Numbered from the stretch's first letter, positions 44,244 through 54,014 are shown. The stretch: DNA of 64,000 nt from Polynucleobacter sp. (GCA_021737945.1 JAIPCX010000001.1:186001-250000), one strand, 5' to 3'. Program-made: numbers and translations. The notes: a model not told the origin generated them from the letters alone.

Positions 44244-45776
44244 ATGCAAATCGACGCGAATAAACTGAACATTAGCAAAAAACAACTGATCGCCATTGCT
44301 GCGATTATTGTGACTGGCGTAATGCTTGGTACTACCATTCTCAACGACAAGAAATCCAAAACCGCAGAAGATGACGACCATGGCAGCCGCATTGAATCCA
44401 CGGCACATCGTGGAGGAGAGCGGCAAGAGGATCCGAACAAGGGGTCGCATGGCGGCAAGCTGTTCAAGGAAGGGGACTTCGGGTTGGAGGCGGTACTGGC
44501 TGGGGATAGCGGCGAATCACGACTGCGGATCTGGCTGCTCAACAAAGACAAGCCGCTTCCAAACAATGCCATCAAAGTCAGTGCCACCATCACGCGCTTG
44601 ACCGGTGAGAAGCAGACCCTCAACTTCATACCTGACAAAGACAGCCTCGTGAGCCGCGAGGTGGTGGCCGAGCCACATGCCTTTGAAATCAGCATCATTG
44701 CCGATACTTCCACCGGTCCCTTCAGGTTCGTCTTGAGTCAGGAAGAAGGAAAAGTCGACTTTAGCGAAACACAAATTAAGGCCGCATCCATTGGCATCGA
44801 TACGGCCGGTCCGGCTCGCATCAAATCCGCTTTGCAATTGCCGGGGGAGATTCGCCTGAACGAGGACCGGACATCGCATGTGGTTCCGCGTATCGCAGGA
44901 GTGGTCGAGAGTGTGCAGGTCAGTCTGGGGCAGGCGGTCAGACGAGGCCAAGTGCTGGCTGTCATTGCCAGCCCAGCGGCCTCAGAGCAGCGCAGCGAGT
45001 TGCAGACGGCACAAAAGCGATTGACCTTGGCCAAGACCACGTATGAACGTGAGAAGCGGCTCTGGGAACAGAAGGTCTCTGCCGAGCAGGACTATCTCCA
45101 AGCCACACAAGCCTTGCACGAGGCGGAAATTGCCGTGGTCAATGCCCAGCAGAAATTGTCTGCCTTGGGGATGACTTCAAGTTTGTCGGGCGGGCTTAAT
45201 CGCTTCGAGCTGCGCGCGCCATTCGACGGGTTGGTGATCGAAAAGCATCTCAGCCTCGGCGAAGCCGTCAAGGAAGACGCTGCCGTGTTCACAGTATCCG
45301 ACTTGGGGCAGGTCTGGGCCGAGATTAGTGTACCGGCAAAAGATTTACCGCTGGTCAGGGTTGGTGAGAAGGCCACCATCAAAGCAACGGCGTTCAATGC
45401 CAGCGCGACTGGAACCATCATTTTGGTGGGTTCATTGATCGGTGAGCAGACCCGCATGGCCAAGGCCCGCGTGATCTTATCTAATCCCAAGGGCGCTTGG
45501 CGTCCTGGTTTGTTTGTCAGCGCGGAGGTAACCGCTTCAGAGGCGGATGTCCCCGTAACCGTGGCCAGTGACGCCATTCAAATCGTGGGAGACAGGTCCG
45601 TCGTGTTCCTGAAGGTGAACGGAGGCTTCATAGCCCAGCCCGTGCAGTTGGGTCGCAGCGATGGCAAGCGTGTTGAGATTCTACAAGGAGTCAAACCGGG
45701 GGCTCTCTATGCATCTGAAGGCAGCTTTGTCGTGAAGTCTGAGCTCGGCAAAACTGCTGCCGAAGACGCCCATTAA
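44244..45776 (+). CDS. czcB: CzcB-type periplasmic adaptor
   Basis: 510 residues from ATG 44244, spaced 6 bp from AGGA; ATG 44238, in ATGA with the czcC stop, is the alternative. It has an N-terminal membrane anchor (KKQLIAIAAIIVTGVMLGTT), then a His-containing domain typical of CzcB (HRGGERQEDPNKGSHGGKLF). Lipoyl/hairpin halves are at AGVVESVQVSLGQAVRRGQV and FELRAPFDGLVIEKHLSLGE. It links the RND pump to the outer-membrane channel and may hand over metal. Confidence 0.9.
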   Translation: MQIDANKLNISKKQLIAIAAIIVTGVMLGTTILNDKKSKTAEDDDHGSRIESTAHRGGERQEDPNKGSHGGKLFKEGDFGLEAVLAGDSGESRLRIWLLNKDKPLPNNAIKVSATITRLTGEKQTLNFIPDKDSLVSREVVAEPHAFEISIIADTSTGPFRFVLSQEEGKVDFSETQIKAASIGIDTAGPARIKSALQLPGEIRLNEDRTSHVVPRIAGVVESVQVSLGQAVRRGQVLAVIASPAASEQRSELQTAQKRLTLAKTTYEREKRLWEQKVSAEQDYLQATQALHEAEIAVVNAQQKLSALGMTSSLSGGLNRFELRAPFDGLVIEKHLSLGEAVKEDAAVFTVSDLGQVWAEISVPAKDLPLVRVGEKATIKATAFNASATGTIILVGSLIGEQTRMAKARVILSNPKGAWRPGLFVSAEVTASEADVPVTVASDAIQIVGDRSVVFLKVNGGFIAQPVQLGRSDGKRVEILQGVKPGALYASEGSFVVKSELGKTAAEDAH

Positions 45777-45792
45777 TATCGGAGCCACGCAC

Positions 45793-48700
45793 ATGTTTGA
45801 AAAACTGATTCACGCAGCCATCGAGCACCGATGGTTAGTTCTGCTGGCAGTCATCGGTATGGGGGCCATCGGTGTATACAATTACCAGAAGCTCCCCATT
45901 GATGCCGTTCCAGACATCACCAACGTCCAGGTACAGATTAATACCCAAGTACCAGGGTACTCGCCGCTGGAGACCGAGCAACGGGTGACTTACCCGATTG
46001 AGACCGTGATGGCGGGCCTCCCTAATCTGCAGCAAACCCGTTCCCTATCCCGCTATGGACTGTCACAGGTGACAGTGATCTTCAAGGACGGCACCGACAT
46101 CTACTTTGCACGCCAATTGGTCAACGAACGCATACAGGAAGCGCGTGACAAGCTGCCTTCTGGAATTAGTCCGGCGATGGGTCCGATTTCGACCGGCTTG
46201 GGCGAAATCTACCTGTGGACGGTAGAAGCCAAGGATGGTGCGAAGAAGCCTGATGGCCTGCCCTACACGACCACCGATCTGCGCGAGATTCAGGACTGGA
46301 TCATCAAGCCGCAGTTACGCAACGTGCCTGGCGTCACAGAAATCAACTCGATTGGCGGCTACGCCAAGGAATACCAGATTGCGCCGATACCCGAACGACT
46401 TGCCTCGCTGGGCGTCACCTTGCAGGACATCGTGACGGCATTGGATCGCAACAATGGGAACGTGGGTGCGGGTTATATCGAAAAGCGTGGAGAGCAATAT
46501 CTGATTCGAGCCCCAGGACAGGTCAAGACGCTGGATGACATCGGCAATGTGATTCTCAGCAGCGCCGATGGTGTGCCAATCCGGGTACGGGATGTGGCCG
46601 AAATCGGCTTGGGACGTGAACTGCGCACGGGTGCCGCGACAGACAATGGGCGCGAAGTGGTACTGGGTACGGTCTTCATGCTCATTGGGCAAAACAGCCG
46701 AACGGTCGCTCAAGCCGTCGACAAAAAGATGGTGGAAATTAACCGCAACCTGCCTGAAGGCGTACATGCAGTCACGGTTTACGACCGCACAGTGCTGGTG
46801 GACAAAGCCATCAGCACGGTGAAGAAGAACTTGTTGGAAGGTGCGATCCTCGTGATCGTGATCCTGTTTCTATTCCTGGGCAATATTCGCGCGGCCATCA
46901 TCACGGCGACCGTAATTCCCTTATCGATGCTGTTCACTTTCACGGGAATGGTGACCTACAAGGTAAGTGCCAATTTGATGAGCCTCGGGGCACTGGACTT
47001 CGGCATCATCATCGACGGTGCGGTTGTGATCGTCGAGAACTGCGTCCGTCGTCTCGCCCATGCGCAAGCGCAGTACGGCAGACCGTTGACGCGCTCGGAG
47101 CGATTCCACGAAGTATTCCTAGCCGCCAAGGAATCACGACGACCGCTCTTGTTCGGTCAGCTCATCATCATGGTGGTGTACTTGCCCATCTTCGCCCTTA
47201 CCGGTGTTGAAGGAAAGATGTTTCACCCGATGGCATTCACTGTGGTCGCTGCGCTGCTAGGCGCAATGATTTTGTCGGTGACTTTCATCCCGGCTGCCGT
47301 CGCACTATTCATTGGCAACCGCGTTAACGAGAAAGAAAACTGGCTGATGGTGCAAGCCAAGCGCTGGTACGCCCCTTTGCTGGACCGCGTTATGGCGGCC
47401 AAAGCCGTGGTCTTGACCGCCGCCGTCGTGGCCGTGGTTCTGTGTGGTCTGATCGCGACCCGCATGGGCAGTGAGTTTGTACCCAACTTAAACGAAGGCG
47501 ATTTCGCTATCCAGGCCCTGCGTATCCCTGGTACCAGCTTGTCACAGTCGGTGGTAATGCAACAGCAGCTCGAAGCGACGCTCAAAGCCAAGTTCCCTGA
47601 GATTGAACGTGTCTTTGCACGAACGGGAACGGCTGAGATCGCCTCTGACCCGATGCCACCGAATATCTCCGATGGTTACATCATGCTTAAACCGCAGTCG
47701 CAGTGGCCGGAACCACGCAAGTCACGCGACGAGTTGATTGCGGCAGTACAGGAAGTCGTTGGTAATATTCCGGGCAACAACTACGAATTCTCTCAGCCGA
47801 TCCAAATGCGGTTTAATGAACTCATTTCAGGTGTCCGCAGTGATGTTGCTGTGAAGATATTCGGCGACGACATGGCCGTCTTGAATAAGACCGCTGAAGA
47901 AATCTCGTCAATGCTGCAGAAGATCCAGGGCGCGTCTGAGGTCAAAGTTGAACAGACCACTGGATTGCCGATGCTGACGGTGAATATTGATCGTCAGAAG
48001 GCCGCCCGCTATGGCCTGAACGTGGGCGACATCCAAGACACCGTGGCTACGGCCATCGGAGGGCGTGAGGCCGGGACGCTGTTTGAAGGCGACCGTCGGT
48101 TCGACATTGTGGTTCGGCTGCCAGAATCCCTACGCAATGACTTGGAAGGCATGAAGCGTTTACCGATTCCCTTGCCACGCGAAACGGGCGGCGCTGAAAG
48201 GCGAAGCAACTTCATCCCGTTGGCGGACGTGGCGAACATCGATTTGGCACTCGGCCCGAATCAGGTCAGCCGCGAAAACGGCAAGCGCCGCATCGTGGTG
48301 AGTGCCAACGTCCGTGGTCGAGACGTTGGTTCGTTTGTTGCGGATGCAGAGGCTGCACTGGTACAAATCAAGATCCCTCCGGGATATTGGACGAGTTGGG
48401 GTGGTACCTTTGAAAACCTGCAATCTGCGACACAACGCTTGCAAATCGTTGTTCCCGTTTCTCTACTTCTCGTGTTCGGATTGCTGTTTGCGATGTTCGG
48501 CAACGCTAAGGATGGATTGCTGGTTTTTACCGGCATTCCATTTGCGTTGACGGGTGGCATTCTGGCGCTGTGGCTGCGCGACATTCCCATGTCGATTTCG
48601 GCGGCCGTAGGTTTCATCGCGTTGTCAGGCGTCGCCGTACTCAATGGCCTTGTGATGATTTCCTATATCCGCACCCTGCGAGAGGATGGCATGTCGTTGG

Positions 48701-48987
48701 ATGCCGCCATCCATGATGGCGCGTTGACCCGTTTGCGTCCCGTGCTGATGACGGCCTTGGTCGCGTCTTTGGGCTTTATCCCGATGGCGATTGCCACCGG
48801 AACCGGCGCAGAAGTTCAGCGGCCCTTGGCCACGGTGGTGATCGGCGGCATCTTGTCTTCCACTCTGCTTACGCTAATCGTGCTCCCCATTCTTTATCGC
48901 CTAGCCCATCGGCCAGACGAGCAACTGGAGGACGTCTCTGCTGAACCAGTGTATACGCAAGCTGCGGTCAACTCGCATCAGGTGTGA
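45793..48987 (+). CDS. czcA: CzcA-type heavy-metal RND efflux pump
   Basis: 1064 residues with the full RND layout: TM1 near residue 15, two large periplasmic loops and twelve TM segments. The HME-RND proton-relay motif DFGIIIDGAVVIVEN is at about 401. Characteristic segments are PLETEQRVTYPIE and NLNEGDFAIQALRIPGT. The class is Zn/Cd/Co (HME1) by resemblance and gene order, not tested here. It starts 16 bp after czcB. Confidence 0.93.
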   Translation: MFEKLIHAAIEHRWLVLLAVIGMGAIGVYNYQKLPIDAVPDITNVQVQINTQVPGYSPLETEQRVTYPIETVMAGLPNLQQTRSLSRYGLSQVTVIFKDGTDIYFARQLVNERIQEARDKLPSGISPAMGPISTGLGEIYLWTVEAKDGAKKPDGLPYTTTDLREIQDWIIKPQLRNVPGVTEINSIGGYAKEYQIAPIPERLASLGVTLQDIVTALDRNNGNVGAGYIEKRGEQYLIRAPGQVKTLDDIGNVILSSADGVPIRVRDVAEIGLGRELRTGAATDNGREVVLGTVFMLIGQNSRTVAQAVDKKMVEINRNLPEGVHAVTVYDRTVLVDKAISTVKKNLLEGAILVIVILFLFLGNIRAAIITATVIPLSMLFTFTGMVTYKVSANLMSLGALDFGIIIDGAVVIVENCVRRLAHAQAQYGRPLTRSERFHEVFLAAKESRRPLLFGQLIIMVVYLPIFALTGVEGKMFHPMAFTVVAALLGAMILSVTFIPAAVALFIGNRVNEKENWLMVQAKRWYAPLLDRVMAAKAVVLTAAVVAVVLCGLIATRMGSEFVPNLNEGDFAIQALRIPGTSLSQSVVMQQQLEATLKAKFPEIERVFARTGTAEIASDPMPPNISDGYIMLKPQSQWPEPRKSRDELIAAVQEVVGNIPGNNYEFSQPIQMRFNELISGVRSDVAVKIFGDDMAVLNKTAEEISSMLQKIQGASEVKVEQTTGLPMLTVNIDRQKAARYGLNVGDIQDTVATAIGGREAGTLFEGDRRFDIVVRLPESLRNDLEGMKRLPIPLPRETGGAERRSNFIPLADVANIDLALGPNQVSRENGKRRIVVSANVRGRDVGSFVADAEAALVQIKIPPGYWTSWGGTFENLQSATQRLQIVVPVSLLLVFGLLFAMFGNAKDGLLVFTGIPFALTGGILALWLRDIPMSISAAVGFIALSGVAVLNGLVMISYIRTLREDGMSLDAAIHDGALTRLRPVLMTALVASLGFIPMAIATGTGAEVQRPLATVVIGGILSSTLLTLIVLPILYRLAHRPDEQLEDVSAEPVYTQAAVNSHQV

Positions 48988-49039
48988 TCCCAACCATCCA
49001 GGCATCGAATTTTTAGCCTGTACTCTGCAAGGGGATTTT

Positions 49040-49330
49040 ATGAAGCTGAGCTCTACTGCCGTTACTTTGACTCTGATGTTGTCGGGTGCCGTATTCGCGG
49101 CCGACAAGCACGGTCATGGCCATGAAGACAAACCCTCGCACGGTGGCTTGGTTACCGAGATCAAGGATGTGGGCTACGAATTGGTGGCCAAACCCGATGT
49201 GCTTAAACTGTACGTGCGCGATCACGGAAAACCAGTCGACGTCAGCAAGGCGACGGCCAAGATTACCTTTCTCGCCGTAGCAGACAAAGAAGAGGTCGAT
49301 CTGAAACCTTCAGAGTGTGCTCAGCTATAG
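49040..49330 (+). pseudogene. Exported czc-associated small protein, 3'-truncated
   Basis: A signal peptide (LSSTAVTLTLMLSGAVFAA) leads to HGHGHEDKPSHGGLVTEIKD and VLKLYVRDHGKPVDVSKATA. Full-length homologues, from memory, are about 125 residues and continue after the DLKPS segment. Here the frame reads SECAQL then stops, overlapping a convergent DUF302 gene by 10 bp. The end of czc similarity at about 49312 looks like a recombination junction. The remaining 96 residues may still be made and exported. Confidence 0.65.
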
Positions 49331-49713
49331 GCTGCCAGTGCTTCACAGACCCGCCGCAACCGCGCCTCTGCCTCACCCGCAACCGCATGAACTTGCGGAT
49401 TGGACGTCATCTGTTCTATAGCTTGCGGATCCATAAAACTAACAATCGTTTTGTCACCTTCTGCGCGAACAACGACGTTACAGGGAAGTAGTGCACCAAT
49501 TTCGGGTTCTGACATCAGCGCCTGATGTGCAAGTTGAGGATTGCAGGCACCGAGTATGTGGTAAGCGGGGATATCAGCACCAATTTTCTGCTTCATGGTC
49601 GCTTGAATATCGAGATCCATCAGCACTCCAAAACCTTCTTTTTTCAGCTGCTCCAGCACGACAGGAATTGCTTGCTCGACAGTGAGCGACAGTTGCGTCT
49701 GAAATGTATACAT
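49321..49713 (-). CDS. DUF302 protein
   Basis: 130 residues. VEQAIPVVLEQLKKEGFGVL, YHILGACNPQLAHQAL and IGALLPCNVVVRAEG with FMDPQAIEQM are the DUF302 signature. Two conserved cysteines (ACNP, LPCN) are kept. The function is unknown; DUF302 genes often accompany thiosulfate/sulfur-transfer genes, as here. It is the last gene of the minus-strand sulfur cluster, 42 bp after the rhodanese gene. Confidence 0.88.
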   Translation of the reverse strand: MYTFQTQLSLTVEQAIPVVLEQLKKEGFGVLMDLDIQATMKQKIGADIPAYHILGACNPQLAHQALMSEPEIGALLPCNVVVRAEGDKTIVSFMDPQAIEQMTSNPQVHAVAGEAEARLRRVCEALAAYS

Positions 49714-49755
49714 AAAACCTCCAAAAATTAATGCGGAATCAATGAGCAGCGATTC

Positions 49756-50106
49756 TTAAACTCGCTTTTGATATTCAAGCCAGCTTTGAAGGCCACCTTG
49801 AAGGAATGCAGCATCAATACCCATCTCGCGAAGACTTTGACAAACTAACTGTGATCGTCCCCTGCTGCCGCAATACAAAATCACCTTCTGATCAGCGGCC
49901 GACATATGACTTTCGATGCTCGCCTCCAGTTTTGCTCTTGGCAGATTGATGCTTCCGCTGATCGCACCAAGCTGATGATCTGCCATATCTCTGACATCGA
50001 CCACGAGCGGAGGGGATGCTGAACTCATTAGTTGCTGTAGTTCTTCCGGATTCACGGACGGCAGCGTGCTCTCCAAACGGGTAATCAAAGTCTCGTAGCG
50101 CGTCAT
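49756..50106 (-). CDS. Single-domain rhodanese-like sulfurtransferase
   Basis: 116 residues, one rhodanese domain. VVDVRDMADHQLGAISGSINLP and the active loop ILYCGSRGRSQLV contain the catalytic Cys. It carries persulfide sulfur between partners. No signal peptide is present. It starts 4 bp after the MFS stop, so it is in the same transcript as the DsrE and ArsR-rhodanese genes. Confidence 0.9.
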   Translation of the reverse strand: MTRYETLITRLESTLPSVNPEELQQLMSSASPPLVVDVRDMADHQLGAISGSINLPRAKLEASIESHMSAADQKVILYCGSRGRSQLVCQSLREMGIDAAFLQGGLQSWLEYQKRV

Positions 50107-50110
50107 TCAT

Positions 50111-51442
50111 TCACTCCTGGCTTCCGTCCGAAAATATCGGGTTGAGGCGTGGGTGTGTTTCCTCTCCCAACCACCAAAGCAATGCGCCTGAGAGGCCCAT
50201 CGCGACAGCGACAAACCAAAAAGCGGCTTGTATCTGGCCACTGAAGTGCGCGGCAAGGCCAAGCCCCAATGCACCGATCCCGTAACCCAAATCACGCCAG
50301 AAACGATAGATCCCGATAGCGGAGCCGCGCCATGCCGGGTGCGAGATATCCGCGACCGCAGCAGAGAGATTCGGATACAGCAGCGCCATGCCAAATCCTG
50401 AAACTGCGGCTGAGATTGCCCACCAGACAGTACCCTCGCCCAACATCATCGCAGCTACGCCCGCACCGCAGATCCACATGCCTGAAACGTTCATGATGTG
50501 GCGCCCGATGCGATCCGACAGTCGGCCGGTAATCAGTTGAAAACCACCCCAGGTGAAGCCGTAAAAGCTGATGATCTAGCCTACATTGGTCAGACTCACG
50601 CCCTTTTGATAGAGAAAAACCGGGTACAGAATCCAAACGAGTGCATCGACAAATTTTTCAACCAGTCCTGCCTGGCTCAAAGCCATCAGTCGTTTATCTC
50701 GCCAACTCATCAGAGTAAAAATCTCTGCTGTGGTCGGCGTAGATGAGATGTTCATCGGATACCGAGGGCGGTGGGTTTGCGTGATACCAGGCGCATGTTT
50801 AGCGGCCTCCGCCAGTGCCCAGGGCAGCGTGTCTCTGACCCACAATTTGGTCAGGACGATGGCGAGAATGATCACAACCAGGCCAAAGATCAACAGCCCC
50901 TGTCGCGCGCCGAAATGCGCTGCCATGTACGCGGTAATAATGCCGGCCAGCGTCACGCCGACATAACCTGAAAACTCATTCAACCCCAGCGTCAGCCCAC
51001 GTTCTTCCAGACGCGTGATATCAAGCTTGGCGGTCTGGGTCATGGACCAGGTAAGCCCCTGATTTATGCCCAGCAGTACCATGGCAGCCACCATCCAGTT
51101 CCAGTTGGGCGCATACCAGATCATCAACGGAATGGGCAAGGCGGCTAGCCAACCGTACATCAGCACATGTTTTCGTCCAATGCGCTCGGAAAGACGCCCG
51201 GCGACGAAATTCATCGTGCCTTTGACGAGCCCAAAAGCGACCACGAAGGCGCTTAAAAGTACGAAAGAGTTTTTCGGTACACCGAAATCGGACTCGGCTA
51301 ATGCGGGTACGACGGTGCGGGTCATGCCGATGGTCAGGCCGACCAGTAGTACCTGAAAAAGCTGATGAAAGAATTGGCTTCGGTTGTGGCTAATGCCATG
51401 CCGAAGCTCCAGATTCGCGCCGGATAACGAAGGATGAGCCAT
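50111..51442 (-). pseudogene. MFS transporter interrupted by one amber codon
   Basis: Two minus-strand frames in the same phase (50576-51442 and 50111-50494) join into one 443-codon MFS protein with a TAG at codon 289 (50576-50578). Reading through gives SLTNVG-stop-IISFYGFTWGGF. MFS motifs are GRLSERIGRKHVLMYGW in the first half and GRLSDRIGRHIM in the second. Similar MFS genes sit beside ArsR-rhodanese and DsrE genes, where a sulfur-compound substrate is suspected. The rest is intact, so the mutation is recent, suppressible or a sequencing error. Confidence 0.85.
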
Positions 51443-51792
51443 CAAAACACCAAGACTTTATCTGCTTCCAGGGTCCAGTCCGCCAGCTCGTTCAACGTCG
51501 AGCGGCGAGCTCCCTCTTTCAGTTCGGTGTCCTGGAGACCACGCGCGTCCATGCAGGTACCACATAGCGCAACTTCACCTTTCCGAATAACCTTATCCAG
51601 CATTAACTGGATGTTGTAATAGCCTTGCGGGACTTTCTGAAGTTTTTTTGCGCATGCTACAGCGTCAGCCATCAGGAAAATCCGGATGGCTGCATCTTCG
51701 CGCGTTGTCAGTGCGCCAGCGAGCCGTAACGCGTTGTACGCTCGCTCACTTCCATAAGGAGCGTCGTTCACGATGAATAGTAGCTTGCTCAT
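51442..51792 (-). CDS. DsrE-family sulfur-relay protein
   Basis: 116 residues from ATG 51792 behind GGAGG; the longer frame to 51834 is rejected. LLFIVNDAPYGSERAYNALR and IRIFLMADAVACAKK are DsrE-fold signatures, and ALCGTCMDARGL provides a CxxC where the persulfide-binding Cys of this family lies. It probably relays sulfur with the neighbouring rhodaneses. It overlaps the regulator by 4 bp and the MFS gene by 1 bp. Confidence 0.88.
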   Translation of the reverse strand: MSKLLFIVNDAPYGSERAYNALRLAGALTTREDAAIRIFLMADAVACAKKLQKVPQGYYNIQLMLDKVIRKGEVALCGTCMDARGLQDTELKEGARRSTLNELADWTLEADKVLVF

Positions 51793-52460
51793 TGGACCTC
51801 CTCCGATTCGAGCGGCAAGCCAGCAGCGCGCCACTCAGCTACGCCATCCGAGAGCTTGCTGACCTTTCTGTGATGCATTCTGAGTAATTGAGCGGCCTCC
51901 TCAGAAAACACACAAAACGGTCCCCGACAATAGGCGACGATCTCCTTAGATTTCGGCAACTCCTTCATTCGGCGCTTTATTTCATCAAGGGGCATTGAGC
52001 GCGCATAAGGCAGGTGAGAATGTTCAAATTCGGCCCGAGGGCGCACATCAATCAAGATGATCGTTCCTCTCCTAGCCCGCTCAAGAAGCTGCTCTCGACT
52101 GATGCTGGCCAGCTTGTCATGCGTGACGGTCAGCGCATTCACCGCCATACTGAGTTCAACCAGATGCTCCTGCGCAGTTTCTCTTAAGGCCACCCAGAGG
52201 CTTGCGACGTCAGCGCTGGCAAGTCGGTAGAGTACGAATTTACCGTCCTTGCGCGCCGCCACCAGATAAGCTTCCCTGAGCACTTTCAGGTGTGCGCTTG
52301 CAAGCTTGATATCAATGGAAAGCTCGGCAGCCAAAGCTTCAACGGACTTCTCTCCCTGCGCTAGCAGCTCCAGCAGCTCGAGCCGCTTCGGACTGGAAAC
52401 GGCCTTGCCGATGCGAGCCACTTGTTCGTACAAAAGATCTTTGACGGTTCGTTTATTCAT
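51789..52460 (-). CDS. ArsR-type regulator fused to a rhodanese domain
   Basis: 223 residues. The winged helix at about 15-90 reads PKRLELLELLAQGEKSVEAL and LASAHLKVLREAYLV. The rhodanese domain at about 130-215 has IILIDVRPRAEFEHSHLPYA and VAYCRGPFCVFSEEA, with two cysteines around the active loop. Fusions of this kind sense reactive sulfur and control persulfide-detoxification operons. There is no ribosome site before the ATG; the palindrome abuts it. It is the first gene of the sulfur cluster. Confidence 0.9.
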   Translation of the reverse strand: MNKRTVKDLLYEQVARIGKAVSSPKRLELLELLAQGEKSVEALAAELSIDIKLASAHLKVLREAYLVAARKDGKFVLYRLASADVASLWVALRETAQEHLVELSMAVNALTVTHDKLASISREQLLERARRGTIILIDVRPRAEFEHSHLPYARSMPLDEIKRRMKELPKSKEIVAYCRGPFCVFSEEAAQLLRMHHRKVSKLSDGVAEWRAAGLPLESEEVQ

Positions 52461-52492
52461 ACTATCATTCTAACGATCGTTAGAATGATAGT
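52461..52492. promoter_or_regulatory. Perfect 32-bp palindrome, likely ArsR-rhodanese operator
   Basis: ACTATCATTCTAACGA (52461-52476) is followed directly by its reverse complement (52477-52492). It touches the start codon of the ArsR-rhodanese gene. The ATTC...GAAT core is like BigR/ArsR-family sites. It also lies in the intergenic region of the divergent metal operon. Confidence 0.8.
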
Positions 52493-52612
52493 CAAATATC
52501 GCCCCACCACATTTGCAGGGAACAGTTTGAACTGAAATCAGTTGATTCAGGCGTAAACGTATGATTTTGTTTGGAAAGAGCGGGCTTTTATAAAAGTAGC
52601 TAAAATCAATTC

Positions 52613-52966
52613 ATGCTTCGTAATTGCCTGCTTATCCTTTTGATTGCCTTGTTGCCCATCCGCTCGTGGGCCTCTGAGAGCATGGGCTTAAAAATGGTTT
52701 ACCCAACCCATTCGATGCAAATGATGGCTGATGGTGATGGCAGTCATTGCGAGATGATGCAATCAAGCCCTACCAACTCCAATTCTCAATCTGAACATAA
52801 TGACAAGCCCGTTTGTCAGGCCTGTTCATTGTGTATGGCATTTGCTTTTACGACGCCAGCAATACCAATGAATGTGAATTTCTATTCCCCTCATTTAATA
52901 GTAAGGGAAGTATTGCTGATTCATAGCGCCACTTTGGCTTTACCTCTTAAGCCACCCATTTTTTAA
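52613..52966 (+). CDS. Small exported Met/His/Cys-rich protein
   Basis: 117 residues. The signal peptide (MLRNCLLILLIALLPIRSWA) is followed by a metal-ligand-rich segment: PTHSMQMMADGDGSHCEMMQ and later CQACSLCMAFAF. It resembles CzcI in size and layout but not clearly in sequence. It heads an AT-richer operon of small exported metal proteins and could be its sensor or buffer. I know no named family for it. Confidence 0.6.
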   Translation: MLRNCLLILLIALLPIRSWASESMGLKMVYPTHSMQMMADGDGSHCEMMQSSPTNSNSQSEHNDKPVCQACSLCMAFAFTTPAIPMNVNFYSPHLIVREVLLIHSATLALPLKPPIF

Positions 52967-53070
52967 TCCCCCCTAGCAGTAGTCCGCCCAAAATTTGCGG
53001 TGGCACCTTGATCAAATAACTTTGTTGTTGGTTGATTTTGATATTGAATCATTTTCCTTTGGGGGAAAGC

Positions 53071-53352
53071 ATGAAAAAAATTTCATTTGGCATTTTATTT
53101 TTTATATCTTCTATCGTTTGGGCCGCGCCTGATTGGATTAAAGCGCAAGTTGTGAAAGTAGAGCCTGAACGTCATCGGATTGTGCTCAATCACGAGAACA
53201 TCAAAAGTGTTGGCATGAATGCGATGACGATGCTCTTTGATACCTCGCCTAAGCTCGATCTTAAAAGCTATAAGGTTGGTGATTCCGTTCGCTTCCAAAT
53301 AAAGATCAATGATGGAGTGCTCGAAGTGATTGCCTTGGAGAAGATGCCATGA
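53071..53352 (+). CDS. CusF-like copper-binding protein, divergent
   Basis: 93 residues from ATG 53071 behind GGGGGAAAG. The signal peptide (KKISFGILFFISSIVWA) is followed by a CusF-like barrel: AQVVKVEPERHRIVLNHENI and VGMNAMTMLFDTSP. The H..M.M ligand order is kept. It overlaps the next gene by 4 bp. It is clearly different in sequence from the two CusF-like genes near 29 and 34 kb, so it arrived separately. Confidence 0.8.
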   Translation: MKKISFGILFFISSIVWAAPDWIKAQVVKVEPERHRIVLNHENIKSVGMNAMTMLFDTSPKLDLKSYKVGDSVRFQIKINDGVLEVIALEKMP

Positions 53353-53987
53353 AGTTATGGATTTTATTCATAGCCAGTCTTTTGGTCAGCTTTACAGCCC
53401 AAGCTGCGCCGATGGGGTTTAAAGATAGCTGGATGACGATGGGTGATTTTAGTAAAACTTATCGTGAACTCACAGCTAACTATGCCTTTACTCCAAGAGA
53501 TGCTATTGGTCTGACTTCAACCTATATGCAAACGGATGATCAGTCTAAGAGTCAGATGAATAATGAGCTGACTTACACCAGATTGATTAAACGCTGGAAT
53601 ATGCCGAACGCACAGGCCAATATCTGGTTTATCGGTGGCGTTGGAGAGACAAGAGGCAACTTCTTTAATGGTACAAGGGCTACGCTATCTCCTGGTATGC
53701 AAGCTGACTATGAGACGACTCGTTTGTATGCATCAGCGAATGCTCGCATTTATGTGGCCGATGGAATTACGAACAATATCGTCTCTGCTAGAACTGGTTT
53801 TTCTTTTTATGAAGCGAACTACGATGAAACTCAGCCATGGCTGATTGTGGAGGCTAGGCGTATGTCGATGGTTTCTAACGCGTATGAAGTGACACCAATG
53901 CTTCGCCTCATTCATAACCGTTTTTTTGTAGAAGCAGGGGCAAACCTTGATGGTCAACCACGAGTTAGCTTTATGTATGTCTATTAA
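53349..53987 (+). CDS. Predicted outer-membrane beta-barrel/exported protein, unknown
   Basis: 212 residues. A signal peptide (KLWILFIASLLVSFTAQA) precedes alternating aromatic/polar strands (TYRELTANYAFTPRDAIGLT, ETTRLYASANARIYVA) and a C-terminal aromatic residue (SFMYVY). This looks like an eight-strand or similar outer-membrane barrel. I recognise no family. Translational coupling to the CusF-like gene suggests a role in metal passage or sensing. Confidence 0.55.
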   Translation: MKLWILFIASLLVSFTAQAAPMGFKDSWMTMGDFSKTYRELTANYAFTPRDAIGLTSTYMQTDDQSKSQMNNELTYTRLIKRWNMPNAQANIWFIGGVGETRGNFFNGTRATLSPGMQADYETTRLYASANARIYVADGITNNIVSARTGFSFYEANYDETQPWLIVEARRMSMVSNAYEVTPMLRLIHNRFFVEAGANLDGQPRVSFMYVY

Positions 53988-54014
53988 ATTAAATGAATGT
54001 ATAAGGATTTCAAA

